From: Isochrysis galbana
Taxonomy: Eukaryota; Haptophyta; Isochrysidales; Isochrysidaceae
Reading direction: 5' to 3'
DNA: 64,000 nt
NCBI GenBank assembly: GCA_018136815.1
Contig: CM030934.1
Span: forward strand, 4,289,587-4,353,586
Shown piece by piece: positions 45,262-55,869 of the stretch. The notes below the pieces were generated by a model. That model did no database searches. It saw only the letters and a program-made list of their open reading frames with translations, and was not told the DNA's origin. The stretch's first letter is position 1. The number at the start of each line of letters is the position of its first letter. A program made the position numbers and the translations under genes.

Positions 45262-45340
45262 ACTAAAATAATTAATGTTATATCCTAGCCAACCCCACTA
45301 GCTAATCGGACACAACTTTTCCGTCCCGGAATCTCGCCAT
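45262..45340 (+). repeat. 75-bp dispersed repeat, copy 2
   Basis: AATTAATGTTATATCCTAGCCAACCCCACTAGCTAA...ACACAACTTTTCCGTCCCGG, matching 63145-63215 and 24721-24795. Confidence 0.7.
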
Positions 45341-45619
45341 GCCTGACGAGCCAGGTGTCCGAGTGCTACCGGGGGGAGGGGGCACTGCCCCCTCCCCTCG
45401 ATATTTGTCCTCCCCCCAGTGCACGCACCGACCCCGCGCACCCCAGCACGTCCTCTCCTCGAGTCCACGCTGGGGGAAAACCCCTTTCGGGTAAAAACAA
45501 CGCAGGGGGGGGGGGCACTCGTGAATGGGAGCCCAGAAGCGCTAATCTCTCTCGCCGAGGCGAGTGGCCGCGGCGAGCCGCGGCCCTTCCCTCCTGGTTC
45601 TGGTGCCCCCGTCTTCTCT

Positions 45620-46140
45620 TACCTAAACAGGACGAGAAGACATGTTAACGCCGGAGGGGAGAGCTGCCACTCCCCCCTCCCCTCTCTCTTCCCTCTTCCT
45701 CCTCTCTTCCCTGCGGCTCTGGCCATGGCACGCGCCTGCGGCCCCTCTTCAGGTCCCCAGGAGGCCTGCAGGGGGCCTGGGAGCACAGCTCAGGGGGCAG
45801 GTGAGGCTGGGGCATGGCCCTGCCTGGCCCCTCCTGCCTCTCCCTCGCTGGCTCTCGCGCCCCTGCCGGTCGACTGGAGCTGGCTGGGGGGTCCTGATCA
45901 GGGGGGCCCAGGGGGAGGAGGGGTTGGTCAGAGCGACTAGCAGGTCAACGCGGGCCAGGGCGTGCGATCTGTGCCCAGCTCTCTGGGAGAGTCTGGGCAG
46001 TCTGAGTGAGTCTCCCCTGCATGCCAAGAGGCAGCGCAGGTGGGTGGATGGTTCTCGCCCCCCATGAGGGGAGTCGAGAGAGTGGGGGGGGCGCGAGGCC
46101 CCCCTCCATGGCGACCAATCATAAGATTAGTTGAAGAATA
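45620..46140 (+). repeat. Palindrome-ended dispersed repeat (copy)
   Basis: GCCGGAGGGGAGAGCTGCC, GAGCACAGCTCAGGGGGCAGG and GCTGGGGCATGGCCCTGCC and following blocks match 31300-31470 and, inverted, 15640-15960. The right edge ends near CATAAGATTAGTT. A smaller related scrap is at about 46850-46950. Confidence 0.65.
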
Positions 46141-48127
46141 GATCTAACTAAGCAACGACGAATGGAAACATGTGGCTAACTAACTAAGCTATACATCCTA
46201 CCGCTATTCACCGCTATTAAAACACAGGGACACGGATAAACACCCGAATTTCAAACATATTGCAATAGGAACGCGCAACCGTTTTGCAGCGGCGACCACC
46301 AAGCAGTGCACAGTGCAGACTGTGCGGGAAATTGCCAGGATGACTCGATGACTCACTCATGCCACCTAGCCTGGTGCTCCTCAACATCACCCATCTTCGA
46401 CACGATAGACGCCCTCTCGGGGACCAGGGTTGCGCGAGCGAAAAAACGAAGTTCTTGAGGGAATGGTGCCTTGGTGCTCTACTACAAAAAACCAGAACTT
46501 CAAGAGAACACCCACAAAGTAAGCCAAAAGCCCATGGCTAGGCCAGAATACCGAATACCACCAAATGCTTGTGTTTACACGGGCAATTCCGTCCTACATT
46601 GCACATTGTAGGACTGGTCCTACAAAGCTAAAGCTAGGTACCTTTATCCGCTTTTCGCTTGGGTAACTTGGGTGCCTTCTTGGCGGCTCTGATGGCCTCT
46701 GTGGTCTGTGGCTTAGTGGCTTAGTGGTGGTGGGGGGGGGGGTCAGGGGTCAGTACAATTGACAATTGGGGGCCAATGCAGGCAAATAAGTGCGGCGCGC
46801 GGCGCGCGCCCACTGCGAGTCTTGGTTGTTGTGTTGAATGCTCAGCCCCTGTCAGAAGCCAGGGGCTGAGGATGGTTGTGCAGGCCCAGGGGCGTGTCTG
46901 CGATGGATGGAGTGAGAGGGGGGCGCGAGGCGCGAGGCCCCCATTGACCCCTACTTGTAAAAGTACGTGCAGCCGATAGCCGATAGCGCCAAGTAGCTCA
47001 GTACAAAGTTAGGGCCTAAGACTAAGGACACGATGCCCGGAAGTAAGCCGCGAATTGTCCACCCACACGCACATATACGCACGCGCGACCAAAGCCCCGC
47101 AAATGCCAAACAACACAAGAAGAAGCATGAAATAAACACAAGGCACCGACTAGACTTGCATCGCAGTTCCTTGCACAATACAATCAAGAGACGGAAACGT
47201 CGAGGGGGGCGGACGAAAGCTTTCGTGTGCGTAAGCAAGAGCACATTGGTGCACGGCACGCACTGCAACAAGGAACACGCATGGCTGATATACGCTATAG
47301 ACTTACACGAACCACCCGCACATGATCAATCGTAAAATTCATGCGCGAACTCAAAACCACAGAATGCAAACGGCCAAAAGCTAGGCCTTTCGCAACCTGC
47401 CGATGAGACGGTTTCTCCGAGGGCACTCAATGAAGTGTCGCTCGGCACAAGTACACCTCGAGAAGAGCTGGCGATACTGCTGAAACGTTGCGCTAGCGTT
47501 GTCTCCAAATGCAATCCTGACATACAAGCACAGCTATGCAATCACCATGTCCATAGCCATGATTATAATCTGTGATTGCAAATGGCCTCTCGGAGGCCGT
47601 GTCAAAGGAGCTGTTTGCATCTGTTTACTAAGAGCATTTCATCCAAATACGCAAGAAAGTCGAAGTACTCATAGAGCTACATAACTTGGAATGCCACGGT
47701 ATGGCATGACATTTGCCACCTAGATGAGCTTTGCGATGGGGGGGTTCTGAGGTTTTTGTTGATACCAATGTGGCTACCAATGCGGCTTTCTCATGGGTGG
47801 ATCCCTCGACGATCTGGAGTCGACATTTGAACGAATGCGGGATTTACAAAGGGAGCTGTCTCTCCGCGTGTTCATGCGCAGCGATCGTTGAGAGTAGAAT
47901 GGTAAGGAATAGGGAGCAAACGAAAAGCGGGAGGCAGCGGCTGGCCAAGCGAGCAGAGGCAATCGGGGCCTAGATCTCGCACTTGTAGACGAGCGCGACG
48001 ATAGCAGAGGCGGTAGGCGTCTCGATACACGAAGACGACAGGCGCCTCGATCCCAACAACTTACGGGATGTGGAGAGTCCTGTGTTTGCCACAAATTCCG
48101 TTACGACAGAAATTTGCGGAACAGGAC
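46141..48127. other. Gene-poor interval
   Basis: Contains a G run at 46731-46741, a repeat scrap (46850-46950) and mixed sequence. No open frame with domain, start and codon bias on either strand. Confidence 0.45.
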
Positions 48128-49017
48128 CTACTTGCTTGCCGTAGCCCCCCTGGTGTCAGCGTCTGGTCGTGTTCGCGGCGCCCGTGCTCCCCCGTCGCCA
48201 CTGCGCCCACGCCCCTTGTTAGTCCCAGCACGTGCCTCTCCACTCCGGGATTCGGACCCCCGCGACGAGTGAGGCGCGCGCCCTCCACGCACTCCACCCG
48301 CTGAAGACGGGAAGCGCTCACCAAAAGTTCGAAGTTCTTCGATGCGCACCCGATGCCCCTCTAGGCTGTAGACAAGGCGGGTTGGGGAAAGACGTCACAC
48401 CATCACAGTACTCGTGCTACTCACAGGAGATGGAGCGGCAGCAAGTAGGGACAATTCCAAACGATTGTGGAGCGCATTTCCGAGCCCAGCCGCTATGAGT
48501 GAGCGCCCGCGCGATAGTTCGTATGGAAGCGTGCGAGCAGTGCGACCTGCCGAATTCTTCTTGCTGCTGGCGCGGCAAAGCTCATTCAGACGAGGCAATG
48601 CATACGCCTTTGTTGCTCACCTGAAGGTATCCGCCTCATTCGTAAAGGAAGTTAGGGCTGCCTGGGCGGCGGCAGCCGCCACAAAGACTACGACGGCATT
48701 CCCATGGTCGCGGCACGACAGACTCTTCAGCTCACCAAACTTGGAGAAGAAAGCCGAGAGCTTGTCCACGTCATGAATAGAAGGGTGCACCGAGCGGACG
48801 AAGATGCCTTGACCCCATTCCTTGGGCCTCGGCGCCGTGGTGGCTGGCGCAGATGCAGCACATGCACCCCCGCTGGTTGTGTCTTCACGATCGCTCGAAT
48901 CGCCGTCGATCTTGACTGGTGCGGTCGGCAACGGGCGTGTCACGGGCTTAATCGCGCCAGCAGCCGAGGCCTTGGAGGCTGCCGCCGCCGCACGTGCCGC
49001 CCACGACATTGGAGCAG
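48128..49017 (-). CDS. G3BP-like RRM/RGG RNA-binding protein (5' end lost in gap)
   Basis: Two exons on the minus strand, 49017-48621 and 48365-48128. The intron is GTGAGC...CTACAG, and phase 2 joins NEADTF to LEGHRVRIEELR. The visible protein starts after the gap with APMSWAARAAAAASK and has an acidic/Ser linker. The RRM follows (WGQGIFVRSVHPSIHDVDKL, SAFFSKFGELKSLSCRDHGN, AVVVFVAAAAAQAAL, then HRVRIEEL as the last strand). It ends in a Gly/Arg-rich tail (GGVRGGR, NKGRGRSGDGG, TRGATASK). An SWA-containing linker followed by RRM and RGG is the C-terminal half of G3BP/NTF2-type stress-granule proteins. The NTF2 half would lie in the gap, and it is not in the coding sequence on the other side. 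Confidence 0.75.
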
Positions 49018-49117
49018 NNNNNNNNNNNNNNNNNNNNNNNNNNNNNNNNNNNNNNNNNNNNNNNNNNNNNNNNNNNNNNNNNNNNNNNNNNNNNNNNNNN
49101 NNNNNNNNNNNNNNNNN
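49018..49117. other. Assembly gap (100 N)
   Basis: Exactly 100 N. The frames on the two sides code for proteins that do not obviously belong together. Confidence 0.99.
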
Positions 49118-49746
49118 TCACGAAGCACAGACTGTGCAAAGCGCTCAGCCTCACTGTCCTCGCTGCGGCTTCGTGGACTTTCATCCGGCGCGGCGGGAGG
49201 TTGTCCGGACGGCTCAGGGCATCCATCTGCTTCTGGCTCAGAATCGGAGACAGTCCCGAAGCCTCTCTCATCCGGCGAATAGTAAGCCCTCTTCTCGTCC
49301 GAATCCCTCGCTTTCGCAGTTTTAACTTTCCTTTTGATCGGCTTTCCGATAGGCTGGCCTGTTGCGCTATCCAAGAGCTGGAACACGAGCTGGAACCTCT
49401 TGTGCCTCCTAAGCTGACCTTCAGGCACATTTGTTGCCTTGTAGGCCGACCCGTATGCAGCACTCGGAATGCGGAGTTGATTCATGTCCACAACTCCCAT
49501 TCTGCCAACTTCGAACTCGGACTGTGGGAGCTCGAAATGCACGGGTGTCTTTTGATCTTCTTTCATGACGCGCGCAGAGACAATCACACGTTCTGCGCCT
49601 GCGCCGACACTGCAGTCGACGTTGACGGTGAGCTTCGTACGAGGCGAGCGCCTGTCTCTGACGATGTGGTTTCCTTTGTGCTGGCTCGCGATCTGCAAGG
49701 TATTTGGTACGCGCAAGCTGCGCACCTCCGCCTTGACGTCGGTCAT
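49118..49746 (-). CDS. Hypothetical protein, N-terminal part, runs into gap
   Basis: From the ATG at 49746, 209 codons to the gap with no intron needed. The first 150 residues alternate beta-like segments: KLTVNVDCSVGAGAERVIVS, HFELPQSEFEVGRMGVVDM, RRHKRFQLVFQLLDSATGQP and IGKPIKRKVKTAKAR. An acidic Ser/Pro-rich stretch follows (DSEPEADGCPEPSGQ, SRSEDSEAERFAQ). The beta-sandwich look with a basic exit could fit a transcription-factor fold, but no family was recognised. It may or may not be the same gene as the RRM protein beyond the gap. Its start codon and upstream 440 bases are duplicated in inverted orientation at 63546-64000. Confidence 0.6.
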
Positions 49747-50187
49747 TGGATATGCAGAACGTGTGCGAGAGAGTGGAAGCTAAGAGGAAGGGCGAGGGTC
49801 GAGCAAGCAAGCGATGGTCGGGGGTCAGGTGATGCAGATGCGATGTGGGCGATCGATCGATCGGTCGATCCTTGTGCTGAAGGGCAAGAAGTGAAGTCCC
49901 GTCCCCAAACCAGTTTGAAGAACGGCCACATCCGTTAGACGAGGAGCGGACTTGGCTCTTGCTACTGTACGCGTACTCACTCCTACGCAACACACCGAGA
50001 GCTGCGTCTGTCCTCCTCCACCAGCAGCTCGCTTTCTTTCGGGCTGCCAAGGCCACGACGTGGTGAACGTCAGTAACCATCGTAAACAAACATCAGTGAG
50101 ATCACGAAAGCCCCAATCTTCTGGAGTTGCGTCCCAGTATATCATCGGAGGGCATGTTACGATGTTACGTGTTACGTTGCACTTCCT
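49732..50187 (-). repeat. Left arm of a large inverted duplication
   Basis: Reverse complement of 63546-64000, about 99 percent identical by eye over 455 bases (one single-base deletion near 50011, a few substitutions). It covers the upstream region and first five codons of the gene starting at 49746. The match still continues at the window edge, so its full length is unknown. Confidence 0.92.
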
Positions 50188-50454
50188 TGTCATCATTAGT
50201 CATCAGAGGGATTTTGATGTTGCTAACGGGGTACATGTTACATCTACATCTACAAGCTCATGCTCTCATTATGATGAGATGATGAGTGAAGGGGGGGAGA
50301 AGGGCCGCGGGAGTGGGGGTGTAGAAAGTTTGCTGCGTAAAGAAAGTAATGGGTCCGTGGCCGCGAGTGCGGTGAGAATATTAAATAATTTTAATTTTGT
50401 TGGCCGTATTTCGTATTTGAATTTGAAGCGCGTCCTGGGTTGTAGGCCTCGAAT

Positions 50455-50545
50455 ATGTTTGAAATGAATTTGGCCGGAGGCCAAATAATACATATGTATT
50501 TGGCTGTATTTGCAAAACCTTGCACCGTATTTCCCATCTAGGGTC
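50455..50545. repeat. MITE-like TTTGGCC palindrome copy
   Basis: TTGGCCGGAGGCCAA hairpin, then ATACATATGTATTTGG and CCCATCTAGGGT, shared with 22540-22668. The flanks 50188-51497 otherwise show no gene. CCAAATTT words recur at 50710-50770. Confidence 0.5.
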
Positions 50546-51497
50546 GGGAAAGCGAAAGCGACGTCGGAGTTCGGGATTCGGGGTTGATGGTGATAAAGGG
50601 GAAAGAGTGTGGGGTATGGGCATAGTATGGGGATGTCGGGGTGTTTGGTTTGGTGTTGGGTGAGCTTATAAAGAGGTTACACGAACGCATCACAAAAGAA
50701 ACAAAAAAAACAAAATTTTGGCCAAAATTTGCGTGGCTTGGGCTTGGCAGCAAATTTTGACCTCGAAATTTGGGGTGCTCAAGATCACAATTTTGGATAT
50801 GCCATACGGCAACCGTGCGTACAACGAGGCCCGCGACGCGTATAAGGCTGCATGCGTCCGGGGGGATTCGACGAGGATCGTCCTGCCCGGCGCCGTGGTG
50901 CAGAGCGGACGGCCGTTGTCTTCGCCGCACGACCCCCACAGCCGTAGAAGTAAGAGCTGAGGGGTGCTTGGAGTGATTCGATGTGGTAAAGTGTCCTTCC
51001 CACCCTTGAACTGGTGAATGCTTGCGGATCTGGTATCGGCCACCACTGAAGAATTTGTGTAGACTGACCATATTGTCCAGGTCCCACCAGTTGTGGGAAC
51101 GTGTGGCCCGCTCGGCAGCCACAAATTCGAAGGAAAGATTTTCATCGAATGCGTCGAGTCCATTCGATGATGTGTTGCACCCTTGAGCGTTGACGCGCGC
51201 GCTGGTGTCATGGAGATTGCGGTGACGCGGTGACCTCTCGGCGGGGGTACCACGTTAGAACTTATAGCGTCGTATGACATCTTGTTAGCTAGCATTCCTA
51301 GCCACATACACCGGACGAGCCATGCGCCAACCGCGCATACCCCCATCGCGGGGTAGGGGCTCCGTTGCCGTCGAAGGGCTACGGTCCCGCAGCACTAAGG
51401 TTATACTAACACAACAATAAAACTCTGACGGATAGCCTCTACAGAAACTATGATCCTTCGATGCGACAGCTAGCTCGCTCGCCGCGCGCCGCCGGTG

Positions 51498-52819
51498 ATG
51501 ACGCGCGCGCTGAAGGTCCTCCTCCTCCTCGGCTGCCTGCCCGCGGTGGCGCTCGCCGCCATGCGATCCGTTCCAGTCGGTGTGTGGCCAGATCACGCTG
51601 CGTGTGCTCACCCGCTCGCTGTCGCCACAGTACAGCGAGCGCTGCCGCTTGCGATGGACTACAGTGGCAATCGAGCCGACGGTAGCTTTGGACTGAGCAA
51701 GCGCGAGCGGACACGACTATCCCGACTCAGAAGGCAGGATGAGCCGCTTGAAGAGGAACTCCGTGGTCTTGCGCTGATCGGCGCCATTGTGGGAGTTATC
51801 CTGCTTGGTGGACCTTTGGGCATACTCTTTGGCTATAATGCTGGACCGCTGCTGGTGAGCCAAGCTTCCTATACTTCTTCCATCGGCCTCCACCTATAGG
51901 ATTGTATGCCGAAATCTTTGCAGATAAGCTTGAAAACAAGGCACCCTACCTTTATTACTCACTCCTCCGACTAAGAGGGATGACCTTTTGCACGTTGTCA
52001 GGGGCTCGTGGATGGCGAGTTCGGAGAGAAAGTCCGCTTGGCTGGTTGGGAAGTTGAAGAGCGCCGCCAAGCATTTGTCAATCACCCACAGGCGCGCTGA
52101 TGGCAACGCAACCATGCTCACTGAGATGTGTAAAATATGCACATGAGCCTCCAGGTGCATATTAGAACTGAGCCTTCACCTCGCTGTCGTTTCCCTAATA
52201 GGTGGCCTCATTGCGGAGGCAAGCGATTGCCTTTGACCAGCACACAGGGTTCTCAACGCATGTTGCCCTCCTTGCATCGCGTGCTGTCCTCGGACTTCAA
52301 ACAATCGCCCGATGGGTGTCGCAATGGTGGAATGCATCCGAAACGAAGAACATAGTAAGACGAGAATTGCACTAGTTTCTGCATTGCACTGTTCGGACTA
52401 ATTCACGATGGAAGCCTCCAACAACTGCCCCCTTCACTCTCGAAACGCCTAATCCCTTTGTCCGGGCCTATTGCTGATCGATCACCCACTCGGAACTTTA
52501 CTTGTAGATGATCTCAGTGTGTCGCCGGACTGGGATCTACGCGCGATGGAAGGAGTTTCGAGAGCGGCAGGTGGCACCACCACTAGAGGCAGCGAAACCC
52601 ACTTGTTGTATGGCATCTCAAGCTCTCTTACCTATTATTCTGTGCATCGATGTAGATCATATGATGAATCGGCTTTGCTGCCTCATGCTTGATCACTCGC
52701 ATCATGTCGTATAGGTGCTGAATGCGCGGGTGCGAGAGGCACGTTTGACTGCATTCTACCAACGCCGCGGAGGTCAAGCAGGTCCTGATAAGCCTCACAA
52801 CAATGGCGACGGCATATGA
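51498..52819 (+). CDS. Hypothetical membrane protein with signal peptide (5 exons)
   Basis: Proposed exons: 51498-51854, 52002-52091, 52202-52354, 52508-52570 and 52715-52819, all joined in phase 0, giving 255 residues. Donors are GTGAGC, GCGCGC (uncertain, GC type), GTAAGA and GTGGCA; acceptors are GTCAG, ATAG, GTAG and ATAG. The protein starts with a signal peptide (MTRALKVLLLLGCLPAVALA). After a basic stretch (KRERTRLSRLRRQ) comes a glycine-rich hydrophobic segment (LALIGAIVGVILLGGPLGIL FGYNAG), then charged helices (KVRLAGWEVEERRQAF, THVALLASRAVLGLQTIARW) and a basic coiled tail (RWKEFRERQ, VLNARVREARLTAFYQ). Exon 2 would otherwise meet a stop at 52098-52100, which is the alternative 151-residue version. 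No family recognised; secretory or plastid membrane location is inferred. Confidence 0.6.
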
Positions 52820-53142
52820 TGGGGAACTTACAGGCCGGCCATTTGTAAGATCACGAAAAGACACTGTACTGTCCTACCAGTATGTGTGAATTGACCTGGG
52901 ATGTCAGTTTGCTATGCTGCAGACTAAGCCACAAGGAGGAAAGAAACAACTATGGATGATTTCGCGTGTTCCTCCTCCTTGCTCGTTCTTCTCCTCTGTG
53001 TGCGTGTTCGGCTGCTTACCATTTTAGATTTCCCTTTGCCCCACTCATCGACCAACTAAGTTTGTAGTTGATTCTTCCGCCACAATGCTATGAATGCCTT
53101 AGGCGTTGGCCCAACTTACTCCAAGTGGCTACCACAACTATC
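52820..53142. other. Intergenic, no gene seen
   Basis: 3' flank of the membrane-protein gene, without any supportable feature. Confidence 0.4.
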
Positions 53143-53619
53143 ATTAAAACGATAGGGTCATGGAGCGCACGCCGCGTCCCTCCCTTGCCGCCGCTGCCCT
53201 CGCCGAGATGGACGAAGCAATGATGGACACACCCCTGTCGCCGAAGCGACCGCGCCAGGACGACCCGCCCGACCGGGTGGGCGCGAGAGCCAGCGGGCCA
53301 CGCCCGCGCATCACCGAGAACAGCGAGCCCACAGCTCCATGCAGGCAACAGCCAGCATGCCAGCATGCAGCATGCAGCACACCCATATCACCTAGCGCGA
53401 CGCGCCTGTCGTCTCCCACCAGCAGGAGGGAGCCGACGAGGTCCGGGGCGTCGCCCGACAACAGCCCCGCCTGGGTCTCCTCCAACTCCACGCCGACGTC
53501 CTCCGGGAGAAAAAAACTCGTCCTCCGTTGACCCGGGAGCCGGGTCGCTGTCCGCCAGGGCTGGGGCTGGCACGCCGGCCATCTCGACGAGCTCGGGGGG
53601 GGCTCGTCGACAGCGCCGA
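53143..53619 (+). mobile_element. Second LINE 5' stub with ORF1-like start
   Basis: ATTAAAACGATAGGGTCATG then GAGCGCACGCCG matches 31131-31162. From the ATG at 53160 the frame is open for 124 codons to a TGA at about 53529-53531 (MERTPRPSLAAAALAEMDEA then Ser/Pro/Arg-rich). No zinc knuckle is reached. It stops at the inverted-end tip at 53620, so the element was cut or overrun there. Confidence 0.45.
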
Positions 53620-54165
53620 GGTGTCGTTCCGTCAATAGTGGGACATCAGTCGAACTGAGCGATCAAATGTCCACAGTTGTATTGTAGTTGTTTAACATTA
53701 GATATTGTTAAAATTATAAGAGAGAGACGCCGTCAAAGCTTCTTCGCTAATCACATCGGTGCACGCCGTGCATGGGCACGGCGCGATGTGCATCGGTCCC
53801 CCCGCGGATACGCCGTGCGTGCGCATGTCAACCCGTTCCATATGTGTAGCCCCTGTGGCCCACAACTACGTAAACTGGCCATATAAGAGGTGTTTAGTCA
53901 CGCAGCACCTGTGATGACTTGCAATCACATGTACACGCCGTGCGTGGGCACGGCGCGCTGTGCACCGGCGCCCCCCCGCGGGGGCGCCGTGCGTGCGCAT
54001 AGCAACTTCCAGGAAGGTGCACGCCGTGCGTTCACTCTTTTCGCGGGGGAACTCTGGGCGCGGAGGACGGGCGGAACCCCTGGGGCACCCCCATGGGACC
54101 GGTTGATTATTACCGTATATGACGAGAACATTAACGTAAACGGCTGGTCTGGTCTCTCTCTCTCC
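53620..54165 (-). mobile_element. Long inverted end, unit A (left)
   Basis: Its tip (53620-53680) is the reverse complement of 62710-62771 at about 92 percent. The body (about 53760-54165) is the reverse complement of the unit at 62190-62600, with landmarks CACGCCGTGCGTGCGCAT, GCAACTTCCAGGAAGGTGCA, ACTCTTTTCGCGGGGGAACT and GAGAACATTAACGTAAAC. It is rich in GC hairpins (CACGCCGTGC, GGCGCCCCCGCGGGG). No coding frame of interest. It forms the left boundary of the block that carries the ankyrin and Fanzor-like ORFs. Confidence 0.75.
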
Positions 54166-54174
54166 CGCCCCCCC

Positions 54175-54345
54175 GGGGGGGTGCACGGCGTGCACCTTCC
54201 TGGAAGTTGCTATGCGCACGCACGGCGCCCCGCGGGGGGGGAAGTCGATGTGCATACGCACGGCGTGCACAATGATTGCAAGCAATCACACGTGCTGCGC
54301 AAACGAAACATCTCGTATATGGCTACTTTACGTTAATGTGATGTA
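54175..54345 (+). repeat. Repeat unit B (partial, direct)
   Basis: CACGGCGTGCACCTTCCTGG, then AGTTGCTATGCGCACGCACG, ending in the TCTCGTATATGGCTACTTTA block. It faces unit A head to head, separated by only a few bases of C/G run, making a foldback pair. Confidence 0.75.
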
Positions 54346-55309
54346 CTTCAGAGTATCGCTGGTCTCTTATGCGCGTGATGATTGAACGCAATGGAGTTTG
54401 TAGATTGTTAGCCACGTTATTGACGTTCGCTCCTTGATCGATGAGAAACGCGACACATTGCGCGTGACCACCCATCGCCGCAAGATGAAGAGGAGAATAA
54501 CCGAGGCGATTTCGAAGATTAATAATTTCTGTATTGACAAGAAGTTCGACACACGCAAGGTGTCCTTTCTCCGCTGCCATATGCAATGGAGTGTTTTGAT
54601 ATACATACCCTTTAATGTTGACATCAGCTCCGCGTTCTATGAGAAAACTTACGCAGTCCGCATGGCCTTTCTGCGCCGCAATGTGAAGAGGAGTCTCGCC
54701 CCATTTGTTTTGTGCGTTAACATCTGACACATCTGTCAGCGTGGCTACAAGTTGGATGTCACCATTCCTTGCTGCATGGTGCAGCGGCGTGTGTTGTGTA
54801 CAATCTACAACAGTAGCAGTTGCTCCATGAGTTAACAAGAGTTGGACCGCTCTGTAGTCCATACGCCTAGTCGCCAAATCTAGCAACGTATCACCGCACG
54901 CCCCGTGTGGTTGATTAATACTAGTTGCATCTTGGAGCGAGTTCAAGACTATCCACAGTGACTTCAAGTTACCTACTAGAATGGCGCGTTTACCATAATC
55001 AATGAGGTCTTTATCTAATGCGTCTACTGTGAAAGTACTTAGTCGTTCAGAAAGCTTCTCTAATTGATGAAAATTGTCAACTCTGATTTTTAACCCTTTC
55101 GCGATATCCCTCAGACGCGGAGCGGCCCCAAGTAAAGATACCAGAGTAGCTCCTGCGTATGTCCACGTCGTAGTTGCCGGTTGCGTAGCTGTGGGTGTCG
55201 ACGCGCCCAGCGACGTTGCCCATGTGTGCGGGACCGTTTGTTGCCTCTGTAATGTGGCGCTTTGATTTTTTCTTTTAACGTTATGTGCGAAAACGCTAAG
55301 CGGACACAA
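54323..55309 (-). pseudogene. Ankyrin-repeat protein, no start codon
   Basis: A minus-strand frame of 328 codons (55309 to 54323) with no ATG at its 5' end; a stop lies just upstream. About six ankyrin repeats occupy the C-terminal half: DTLLDLATRRMDYRAVQLLL, HTPLHHAARNGDIQLVATLT, ETPLHIAAQKGHADCVSFLI, NTPLHMAAEKGHLACVELLV and YSPLHLAAMGGHAQCVAFLI. An N-terminal helical region (IRVDNFHQLEKLSERLSTF) has no match I know. The last six residues and the stop come from repeat unit B, so the ORF has been fused to or cut by the repeat. Codons are AT-richer than in neighbouring genes, suggesting foreign origin. It lies 14 bases from the end of the Fanzor-like ORF on the same strand, and the two may have been co-transcribed cargo. 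Confidence 0.7.
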
Positions 55310-55323
55310 AACACCAGTTCACA

Positions 55324-55869
55324 CTACAGACGTCCCTTTCTCCAGACACCTGAGCACAGACACTGTGGTCTATTTCCGTGACACAATCCTTGGTACCCAG
55401 CGAGCAGCATTTGCATGCACGCTAGTTCATCACGGTCGGTATCAAGCTGTTTTTGAAGAAAAGTAGACATCACGTGACATGGTCCTTCGTGCTCGGCTGC
55501 TTTGTGGCACCGAGGGCGACGTGGAGCATCATCAGGTGCGACCTGAAAGATCGCCGCAGTGTCCTGCAGTTTGGATTCGCCACATGGGCACATCGAAGAA
55601 GTGTTGTACTCGTCGAGCACAATCGTCAATCCGCGAGACGCAAGTGCGCGCACAAACTTCTTCTTTGGGAAAGTGTCCCCAAATGACCCATCTCCTATCA
55701 GCACGATAGTTCTCTTCTTCTCGTCATTCGGGGTGTATTTTTCAGCATGGGGCTCACCCTTCTCATCCACCGACACAGCGCCGACAAGTGCGTTGGTTGG
55801 ACTCGAGTGAGGAGGGGACCCGGGGGAGGGGGCCCCGGGGGAGCGGAGAGACCCCAAGACCTCGATTGT
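55324..55869 (-). pseudogene. TnpB/Fanzor-family RuvC nuclease, C-terminal part
   Basis: A minus-strand frame open from 55869 to a stop at 55324-55326, without ATG. The first 40 codons are repeat and linker sequence. Then come VLIGDGSFGD, KKKFVRALASRG, the RuvC-II strand and Glu in LTIVLDEYNTSSMCPCG, a zinc-ribbon pair (CPCG ... RPRCHK), and RuvC-III in LDTDRDELACMQMLLAGYQG. It ends GNRPQCL. This order and spacing are those of the C terminus of eukaryotic TnpB homologues (Fanzor), the RNA-guided nucleases linked to IS200/IS605-type TnpB. The usual Asn of RuvC-III (D-R-D-x2-A-x2-N) is Gln here. RuvC-I, the WED and the REC domains are absent, so this copy cannot be active. The zinc ribbon has a single Cys at its second knuckle plus a later Cys. 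Confidence 0.7.

Noticed and set aside
48240..48262. GGGTCCGAATCCCGG on the minus strand resembling a tRNA T-arm
   Set aside because: It lies in the RGG-coding exon and no acceptor, D or anticodon arm can be built around it.
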